A stretch of DNA of 6,198 nucleotides, taken from Gemmatimonadota bacterium. Lineage in GTDB: Bacteria > Gemmatimonadota > Gemmatimonadetes > Longimicrobiales > Longimicrobiaceae. The stretch spans positions 1 through 6,198 of the forward strand of contig JAFAYN010000126.1 of NCBI GenBank assembly GCA_019240375.1, in the 5' to 3' direction. Below, in pieces: positions 1-6,198 of this stretch (the first letter of the stretch is position 1; each line of letters opens with the position of its first letter). A model generated the notes under the pieces. It was not told where the DNA came from. It worked only from the letters and a program-made list of their open reading frames with translations, and made no database searches. Both the position numbers and the translations under genes were made by a program.

Positions 1-192
1 GCGAAGAGGTCCACGAGCGTGTCGGGAAAGGAACCGAGCGACAAGGCTAACAAAAACCGACAGGACACGCAATCTCCGATGGGAGAATCACATAGATTGT
101 CCAAAAGGTGCGGTGGGGATGATCCCTACGCACACGCTTTGCCGCAATAAATGGCGAGTTTCGCCGGGGAAACCACCAACAGGAGCGGTGCC
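1..192. other. Upstream intergenic region, no gene supported
   Basis: This stretch is less GC-rich than the rest of the window, with several short A/T runs, as expected of a promoter-bearing intergenic region. Frame 1 on the + strand is open from the left edge to a TAA at 148-150, but the 49 encoded residues are hydrophilic and resemble no domain. On the - strand a frame is open from a GTG at 66-68, with GGAG five bases before it, out through the left edge. Its last codons mostly end in G or C, so it could be the first ~20 codons of a divergent gene, but that is too little to call. I found no convincing -35/-10 pair. The region most likely carries the promoter of the zinc-finger gene. Confidence 0.4.
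181..185 (+). promoter_or_regulatory. Ribosome binding site deciding the zinc-finger gene start
   Basis: AGGAG lies seven bases before the ATG at 193. The alternative in-frame ATG at 151 has no Shine-Dalgarno-like sequence before it and directly abuts a TAA, so the 193 start is preferred. Confidence 0.7.
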
Positions 193-447
193 ATGAGTCG
201 CTGCACGCATACCGACATGATCCGCGACGTGACCCCGAGCGCGGAGGGGTGCGAGGAGTGCCTGAAGACGGGGAGCTGGTGGGTGCACCTGCGCCTGTGC
301 CGCACCTGCGGCCACGTGGGGTGCTGCGACTCGTCGCCGAACAAGCACGCGACGAAGCACTTCCACGCCACCGAGCACCCGATCGTGCAGTCGTTCGAGC
401 CGGGGGAGGACTGGAGCTGGTGCTACGTGGACGAGGTGGAGGTGTAG
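193..447 (+). CDS. UBP-type zinc finger domain protein
   Basis: This 84-residue protein is almost entirely one ZnF-UBP domain, the zinc-binding fold known from eukaryotic ubiquitin proteases and HDAC6 and also found as small stand-alone bacterial proteins. Putative ligands are regularly spaced: C4 and H6, C20 and C23, C36 and C39, C44 or C45, then H52, H56, H58 and H62. The core CGHVGCCDSS followed by HATKHFHATEHP is typical of the bacterial members. There is no signal peptide or membrane segment, so it should be cytoplasmic. In the eukaryotic domain an Arg after the central Cys pair contacts the ubiquitin tail; here that area reads CGHVGC, without Arg, although aromatics (W29, W30, W74, W76, Y78) are plentiful. 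Bacteria generally lack ubiquitin, so the ligand is unknown. The gene ends in tandem TAG codons (445-450) and lies 98 bp before a DsbA-like gene on the same strand, suggesting co-transcription. The domain call is firm; the role is not known. Confidence 0.9.
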   Translation: MSRCTHTDMIRDVTPSAEGCEECLKTGSWWVHLRLCRTCGHVGCCDSSPNKHATKHFHATEHPIVQSFEPGEDWSWCYVDEVEV

Positions 448-472
448 TAGGAGGAGGACCGGCCTGGACCGG

Positions 473-519
473 GTGCGGCTCCGCACGAGGCCACCCACGG
501 CGGGGCGAGCGACCCCGCC
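473..519 (+). other. Two hairpins between the zinc-finger and DsbA-like genes
   Basis: The 98-bp spacer contains GTGCGG (473-478) facing CCGCAC (481-486), realistically a 5-bp stem with a GCTC loop. Next is a perfect 7-bp stem, GGCGGGG (499-505) with CCCCGCC (513-519), closing a 7-base loop. No T-run follows the second stem, so it does not look like a standard intrinsic terminator. It ends 26 bases before the downstream ATG and could stabilise or pause the message, or simply reflect GC-rich sequence. Confidence 0.4.
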
Positions 520-545
520 CTCATGAGAAAGCAGGGTATCCGAGA

Positions 546-1091
546 ATGATCCTGAGCGAAGAGGAGGCAGGGGTCCCCGTGGCCGCCGCCGCGCCGACGG
601 AGCGCGACCACGTGATGGGGAGCCCGGACGCACCGCTGGTGCTGGTGGAGTACGGGGAGTACGAGTGCATCACCTGCCGGATCGCCCGCGTGGCCGTGGG
701 GCACCTGCAGCAGAAGTTCGGGGAGCGGCTGGCCTACGTGTTCCGCCACTTCCCGCAGAGCCGCCAGCACCCCCACGCGCAGCTCGCCGCGGAGGCCGCC
801 GAGGCCGCGGGCGCGCAGGGGAAGTTCTGGGAGATGCACGCCAGGCTGTTCGAGACCGGGCAGCTGTCGGAGGACGACCTCCGCTGGCACGCGGAGGAGA
901 TCGGGCTGGACGTGGAGCGTTTCCGCAGGGAGCTGCGCGAGCGGACCTATGCCCCGAGGGTGGTGGAAGACCTGGAGGAAGGGATCCGGGTGAACGTGAC
1001 CCGCACGCCCACCTTCTTCATCAACAGCCAGCGGTACGAGGGTCCGCTGGAGGTGAAGCCACTGAAGGAGGCGCTGGAGGCTGCGCTGTAG
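546..1091 (+). CDS. DsbA-family thioredoxin-fold protein
   Basis: A 181-residue protein of the DsbA/Thioredoxin_4 type, probably a thiol-disulfide oxidoreductase or reductase. After a ~20-residue leader come the first strand (LVLVEYGEYE, 31-40), the active site C41-I-T-C44, then RHFPQSRQHPHAQLAAEAAE, the helical insertion with GAQGKFWEMHARLF, and the cis-proline loop TRTPTFFIN with P155. This is the full fold at normal length. The combination HPHA...AAEAA.AAGAQGKFWEMH is the signature of the cytoplasmic subgroup, also seen fused to NhaA-type antiporters; no transporter is present here. There is no signal peptide, lipobox or membrane segment. The usual dipeptide between the cysteines is Pro-Tyr or similar; Ile-Thr is uncommon and should alter the redox potential. 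The ATG at 546 was chosen because the extended frame reaching back to 249 overlaps the zinc-finger gene in another frame and encodes low-quality Arg/Pro/Gly-rich sequence. Its ribosome site (AGGG at 533-536) is weak, so coupling to the upstream gene is possible. Confidence 0.88.
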   Translation: MILSEEEAGVPVAAAAPTERDHVMGSPDAPLVLVEYGEYECITCRIARVAVGHLQQKFGERLAYVFRHFPQSRQHPHAQLAAEAAEAAGAQGKFWEMHARLFETGQLSEDDLRWHAEEIGLDVERFRRELRERTYAPRVVEDLEEGIRVNVTRTPTFFINSQRYEGPLEVKPLKEALEAAL

Positions 1092-1104
1092 GGGGGAGGC
1101 CCTA

Positions 1105-1219
1105 GGCCCCCTCCCCCAACCCCTCCCCCGCAAGCAGGGGAGGGGCTTAACTGCAAGACGATGCTGTAGTTGCAGTGCTCCCCTCCACCCTCATGGGGGA
1201 GGGGCCGGGGGAGGGGGCC
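1105..1219. repeat. 115-bp C-rich/G-rich imperfect palindrome
   Basis: The 25-base arm at 1105-1129 (two C-runs split by single T residues) is the reverse complement of 1195-1219 at 23 of 25 positions; the only mismatches are the AA at 1118-1119 against CC at 1205-1206. The interior has its own symmetry: ACTGCAA (1150-1156) faces TTGCAGT (1170-1176), and CCCCTCCCC (1120-1128) can pair locally with GGGGAGGGG (1137-1145). A third option pairs GGGGGAGG (1092-1099), just after the DsbA-like stop codon, with CCTCCCCC (1110-1117), so several folds exclude one another. Both arm outer ends carry GGCC. No transposase is present. It resembles the interspersed palindromic elements common in some high-GC genomes; copy number cannot be judged from one window. 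Confidence 0.65.
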
Positions 1220-1280
1220 TGGCCGGGGCTCGCGCGAATGCCGGCACCGCACGCCCCCATCCGCCTCGCTCCGCTCGGCA

Positions 1281-1311
1281 CCTTCCCCCAATTCTGGGGG
1301 AAGGCTTTTTT
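1281..1311 (+). terminator. Rho-independent terminator
   Basis: CCTTCCCCCA (1281-1290) and TGGGGGAAGG (1295-1304) form a perfect 10-bp stem around an ATTC tetraloop, followed by C and six T residues (1306-1311). Polarity fits + strand transcription, so it should end the zinc-finger/DsbA-like transcript about 190 bases after the last stop codon. Read on the - strand there is no T-run after the stem, so it should not stop ppk1 transcription. Confidence 0.85.
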
Positions 1312-1360
1312 GTCCATTTTGTTGTTGTAGTTCCCTGCCGTTCCCAGAAGATGTTGCGGA

Positions 1361-1470
1361 GGGAGACGCGCCCGGCAGTTTGGGCGTGGCTCCCGTAGCG
1401 GTCGGGGAGACTGCCGGTAGTTTGGCAGGCTCACCGGCCCCGCGGAAGAGACCGGCAGCTGTACCGCCGG
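1361..1470. repeat. Three GAGAC-led hairpins, two with matching loops
   Basis: GAGAC occurs at 1363-1367, 1407-1411 and 1448-1452, spaced 44 and 41 bases, and each time an inverted repeat follows or overlaps it. Unit 1 pairs GCCC (1370-1373) with GGGC (1382-1385), extendable to seven pairs including one G-T, around the loop GGCAGTTT. Unit 2 pairs CTGCC (1411-1415) with GGCAG (1424-1428) around GGTAGTTT. Unit 3 pairs CCGGC (1452-1456) with GCCGG (1466-1470) around an unrelated 9-base loop. Units 1 and 2 thus keep the loop (GGYAGTTT) while the stems differ in a base-pair-preserving way. An outer inverted repeat, TTTGGGCGTGG (1379-1389) against CCACGCCCAAA (1488-1498), overlaps unit 1. This may be a structured RNA or a small repeat family; orientation is undetermined. 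Confidence 0.45.
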
Positions 1471-1511
1471 GCTCTGGAGCGGCCCCACCACGCCCAAATC
1501 ATCCCAAAACC

Positions 1512-3719
<2,208 letters not shown>

Positions 3720-3724
3720 CGCCT

Positions 3725-3729
3725 CCTCC
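3725..3729 (-). promoter_or_regulatory. ppk1 ribosome binding site
   Basis: Read on the - strand, GGAGG is followed by AGGCG and then the ATG at 3719. The same bases overlap the second and later codons of the alternative ATG at 3731, so only one of the two starts can make full use of it. Confidence 0.6.
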
Positions 3730-3874
3730 ATGCGGGTCGCTCCCCTCCCGTACGACGGTGCAAGATGAGCCCCATCCCGGGAGAACGCCAGTTTTCCCGC
3801 CTCTGTCCGGCCCCGCCGGCCGCCCATCGTGACCGAACCGTTGCAGGGCGCCGGAGCGGCCCCGCGCTTGCAGC

Positions 3875-3912
3875 GTCCACCCGTCCCGTGCCGACCGAAG
3901 GAACGGGTGGAC
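3875..3912. repeat. Perfect 10-bp inverted repeat upstream of amine oxidase gene
   Basis: GTCCACCCGT (3875-3884) is exactly complementary to ACGGGTGGAC (3903-3912), separated by 18 bases. It ends 31 bases before the amine oxidase ATG. No T-run follows. It could be a dyad operator, with half-site centres 28 bp apart, or a hairpin in the 5' leader. Confidence 0.45.
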
Positions 3913-3943
3913 CGGGGTGGAACCGGAGCCGGAGGCGTAGCGG

Positions 3944-5302
3944 ATGGGTGGACGAGCGGAGCGGGACCCCGGCGGCGACGCGCCCGAGGTGGTGGTGATC
4001 GGGGCCGGGGTCGCCGGGCTGGCAGCGGCGCGCGACCTGGCGGCGGAGGGGGTGCCGGTGCTGGTGCTGGAGGCGCGGGGACGGGTCGGCGGGCGGGTGC
4101 ACACCCTGCACGATCCCGCCCTCCCCCTCCCCGTGGAGCTGGGCGCGGAGTTCATCGACGTGCCGGGGCCGGCGTGGGAGGCGATGCGCGCCGCCGGGGG
4201 CGCCGCGTACCGGAGCGCGGGCGGGATGTGGGAGGTGAGGGGCGGCCGGGCGGCCGCCGTGGACTGGGACGGGACGCTGGGTCCGGTGATGGAGCGGCTG
4301 GCATCGCCGCCCGACCCGGACCTCCCCTTCCGCGCCTGGCTGGACCGGGATTTCCCCGGGCTGGACGGGCACGCCCGCGCGCAGGCGCTGCGCTACGTGG
4401 AGGGGTTCCACGCCGCCGACGCCGACCGGGTGAGCGTCCGCTGGCTCGCCGAGACCGCGCAGGGGGAGGGCGGCGGGGGCGGCGAGGTGCGCTGGCACCC
4501 GCTCGGCGGCTTCGACCGGGTGCCGCTGGCGCTGCGGGCGGGGCTGGCGCCGCACGGCAGGGTGCGGCTGGGGGTGACGGTCACGGAGGTGCGCTGGGAG
4601 CGCGGCGGGGTGGAGGTGCGCTGCCGCGCCACCGGCGGCGGGGAGCTGGACCCGGTGCGGGCGCGGCGGGTGCTGGTCACCCTCCCGCTCGGCGTCCTCC
4701 AGGCCCCGGACGGCGCGGAGGGAGCGGTGCGCTTCGTCCCGGAGGTCGCGGACAGGCGGGAGGCCATGGGACGGCTGGCGATGGGGCACGTGCTCAAGGT
4801 GACGCTCCACCTCCGGAGCGCGCTCTGGGAGGAGGTGCTGCGCTTCCCGGAGGACGCCGACGGGACCGAGGAGCACAAGATGTTCATGGGCGCGGAAGCG
4901 GTCCCCACCTGGTGGACGCCCTCGCCGGTGTGCGCGCCGAGCATCGTGGGGTGGGCTGGCGGCGCGGGGGCGCGGCGGGCGCTGGAGGGCGGCGACCCCG
5001 TGGGCGCGGCGGTCGGGTCACTGGCGCGCATGCTGGGGGTGGAGCGCCGCCGCGTGGAGGCGGAGCTGGAAGGGGTCCACCGGCACGACTGGGACGCGGA
5101 CCCGTTCGCGCGCGGGGCGTACAGCTACGTCCCCGCCGGGGGGCTGGAGGCGCAGCGGGCGCTCGGCGCACCGGTGGAGGACACCCTGTTCTGGGCCGGC
5201 GAGGCGACCGCCACGGGCGGGTGGAACGGGACGGTGGACGGGGCGATGACCAGCGGGCGGCGCGCCGCCCGCGAGATCCTGGAGCGGGTCCGGGGTGGCT
5301 GA
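3944..5302 (+). CDS. FAD-dependent amine oxidase (flavin monoamine oxidase family)
   Basis: A 452-residue flavoenzyme that by family would oxidise an amine with FAD, normally passing electrons to O2 and giving H2O2; the substrate cannot be predicted. The FAD-binding Rossmann segment VVVIGAGVAGLAAARDLAAE (16-35) is followed by VLEARGRVGGRVHT (41-54) and ELGAEFID (65-72). The middle has the substrate-domain segment and RRVLVTLPLGVLQ (241-253). K285 in GHVLKVTLHL matches the conserved lysine near the flavin N5. The C-terminal FAD motif is LFWAGEATATGGWNGTVDGA (415-434), then MTSGRRAAREIL. The Cys used for covalent FAD attachment in mammalian MAO is absent here, so FAD should be bound non-covalently. 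A Gly run (174-180, GEGGGGG) is a local low-complexity insertion. There is no signal peptide. GGAGG eight bases before ATG 3944 supports the start. It precedes a ThDP enzyme gene closely enough to form an operon. A desaturase or protoporphyrinogen-oxidase-like activity remains possible. Confidence 0.9.
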   Translation: MGGRAERDPGGDAPEVVVIGAGVAGLAAARDLAAEGVPVLVLEARGRVGGRVHTLHDPALPLPVELGAEFIDVPGPAWEAMRAAGGAAYRSAGGMWEVRGGRAAAVDWDGTLGPVMERLASPPDPDLPFRAWLDRDFPGLDGHARAQALRYVEGFHAADADRVSVRWLAETAQGEGGGGGEVRWHPLGGFDRVPLALRAGLAPHGRVRLGVTVTEVRWERGGVEVRCRATGGGELDPVRARRVLVTLPLGVLQAPDGAEGAVRFVPEVADRREAMGRLAMGHVLKVTLHLRSALWEEVLRFPEDADGTEEHKMFMGAEAVPTWWTPSPVCAPSIVGWAGGAGARRALEGGDPVGAAVGSLARMLGVERRRVEAELEGVHRHDWDADPFARGAYSYVPAGGLEAQRALGAPVEDTLFWAGEATATGGWNGTVDGAMTSGRRAAREILERVRGG

Positions 5303-5342
5303 GCGGGCACAGGTGGAAACCAACGGCAACCGGGGTGTGCGA

Positions 5343-6198
5343 ATGGCCGAAGACGACGAGCAGCCGGCGAAGACGGTCGCGGACTTCTTCCTGGAGCGGC
5401 TGGGCGAGTGGGGGGTGCGGCGCATCTTCGGCTACCCCGGCGATGGGATCAACGGTGTCATGCGGGCGCTGCGCGAGGCCGGCGACGCCCCCGAGTTCGT
5501 CCAGGTGGCGAACGAGGAGCTGGCGGGGCTGATGGCGTGCGCCCACGCCAAGTACACCGGCGAGGTGGGTGTCTGCCTCTCCACCGGCGGACCGGGCGCC
5601 ATCCACATGCTCAACGGGCTGTACGACGCCAAGCTCGACCACGTCCCGGTGGTGGCGGTCGTGGGGCAGCAGGCGCTGTCCGGGCTGGGCGGGAGCGTCC
5701 AGCAGGAAACCGACCTGCACTCGCTCCTCAAGGACGTGGCCGCCGACTACCTGCAGATGGTGGTCGCGCCGGAGCAGCTCCGCCACGTGGTGGACCGCGC
5801 CTTCCGGGTGGCGCTGGCCCGCCGCACCGTCACCTGCGTCATCCTCCCGCACGACGTGCAGATGGAGGAGGCAGTCGAGGCGCCGCCCCGGGAGCACGGG
5901 CAGCTCCACTCCTCCGCCGGGTACACGCCGCCGCGCGTGGTGCCGTGCAACGACGACCTGCGCCGCGCCGCCGAGGTGCTGAACGCCGGGAAGCGGGTGG
6001 CGATGCTGGTGGGCGCCGGCGCGCTGCGCGCGGGAGACCGGGTAGCCGAGGTGGCCGAGCTGCTGGGCGCGTGCGTGGCGAAGGCGCTCCTGGGGAAGGC
6101 GGTCCTCCCCGACGACCTCCCCTTCGTCACCGGCTCGGTAGGGTGGCTGGGGACGGAGGCGAGCAACCGGATGATGCGGGAGTGCGACACGCTCCTGA
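5343..6198 (+). CDS. Thiamine-diphosphate enzyme, pyruvate oxidase-like (3' end cut)
   Basis: The N-terminal 285 residues of a ThDP-dependent enzyme; the frame is still open at the right edge (the final TGA is out of frame), so about half of a ~550-600 residue protein is missing. The PYR domain is clear: TVADFFLERLGEWGVRRIFG (11-30), YPGDGINGVMRAL, the likely ThDP-activating glutamate E58 in VANEELAGLMA, and CLSTGGPGAIHMLNGLYDAK (78-97). Central-domain residues from about 200 include VAMLVGAGALRA. By eye it follows E. coli PoxB closely, including the segment around KALLGKAVLPDDLPF, so pyruvate oxidase or a YdaP-like relative fits better than acetolactate synthase. The GDG-binding ThDP motif and any membrane-binding tail lie outside the window. 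ATG 5343 has only a weak GGGG site; an in-frame GTG at 5295, with GGAG ten bases before it and an 8-base overlap with the amine oxidase gene, would add 16 residues and couple translation. Confidence 0.88.
   Translation, partial: MAEDDEQPAKTVADFFLERLGEWGVRRIFGYPGDGINGVMRALREAGDAPEFVQVANEELAGLMACAHAKYTGEVGVCLSTGGPGAIHMLNGLYDAKLDHVPVVAVVGQQALSGLGGSVQQETDLHSLLKDVAADYLQMVVAPEQLRHVVDRAFRVALARRTVTCVILPHDVQMEEAVEAPPREHGQLHSSAGYTPPRVVPCNDDLRRAAEVLNAGKRVAMLVGAGALRAGDRVAEVAELLGACVAKALLGKAVLPDDLPFVTGSVGWLGTEASNRMMRECDTLL

Larger units (their letters stand above)
3720..3943. other. Divergent intergenic region, ppk1 / amine oxidase
   Basis: This spacer must carry the promoters of both divergent genes, but I could not identify a convincing -35/-10 pair on either strand. 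It contains a possible 8-bp stem with one G-T pair, CGGGAGAA (3778-3785) against TTTTCCCG (3792-3799), a perfect 10-bp inverted repeat nearer the amine oxidase (listed separately), and TTGCAG twice (3841-3846 and 3868-3873). GGAGG at 3931-3935, eight bases before the ATG at 3944, is the amine oxidase ribosome site. Confidence 0.5.

Noticed and set aside
1..68. Open - strand frame from GTG 66-68 through the left edge
   Set aside because: Only about 22 codons are visible, the early codons (TTT TTG TTA) are atypical for this genome, and no family can be recognised.
95..125. Possible promoter TTGTCC (97-102) upstream of the zinc-finger gene
   Set aside because: No acceptable -10 element is found at 16-18 bases downstream.
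1..150. Open + strand frame from the left edge to TAA 148-150
   Set aside because: The 49 residues are hydrophilic with no recognisable motif, and the base composition looks intergenic; a C-terminal tail of a gene outside the window cannot be excluded.
499..519. Hairpin as an intrinsic terminator after the zinc-finger gene
   Set aside because: There is no T-run after the stem, and the next gene is on the same strand a short distance away.
3740..3775. TTGCAC on the minus strand as a ppk1 -35 element
   Set aside because: A -10 at normal spacing would fall on the ppk1 ribosome site, leaving no room for a normal leader.
3829..5532. 567-codon + strand open frame overlapping the amine oxidase gene
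   Set aside because: It encodes Gly/Arg/Ala-rich low-complexity sequence, whereas the overlapping frame gives clear FAD motifs.

Overview
This is a very GC-rich bacterial window with five protein-coding genes. Three are on the + strand at the two ends, one large gene is on the - strand in the middle, and the last gene runs off the right edge. High GC, G/C in third codon positions, long spurious open frames in other frames, and C-rich/G-rich inverted repeats between genes suggest a large-genome, high-GC soil-type bacterium. Gemmatimonadota (Longimicrobium-like) is my best guess, with Actinobacteria or myxobacteria-like lineages as alternatives. This is inference only, since the window holds no rRNA or other taxonomic marker.

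Layout. Positions 1-192 are a comparatively AT-rich non-coding stretch. Then comes a small zinc-finger protein of the ZnF-UBP type (193-447), and after 98 bp holding two hairpins, a cytoplasmic DsbA-like thioredoxin-fold protein with a CITC active site (546-1091). These two probably share a transcript. The next 420 bp (1092-1511) have no gene but are highly structured: a 115-bp imperfect palindrome of C-rich and G-rich arms, a clear intrinsic terminator for + strand transcription, and a set of three spaced hairpins each introduced by GAGAC. Polyphosphate kinase 1 (ppk1) follows on the - strand (1512-3719), convergent with the DsbA-like gene. A 224-bp divergent intergenic region with a perfect 10-bp inverted repeat separates ppk1 from a + strand FAD-dependent amine oxidase (3944-5302). 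That gene is closely followed, and perhaps translationally coupled, to a thiamine-diphosphate enzyme of the pyruvate oxidase/acetolactate synthase family (5343 to beyond 6198).

Functionally the window combines thiol/disulfide chemistry, polyphosphate synthesis and two predicted flavin- or ThDP-linked oxidative enzymes. These fit general metabolism or stress physiology, but nothing in the sequence proves they act together. I see no phage genes, transposase, CRISPR array, tRNA or rRNA, and no convincing new multi-gene system. The least explained material is the structured DNA between the DsbA-like gene and ppk1, and the bacterial ZnF-UBP protein next to a thioredoxin-fold partner.
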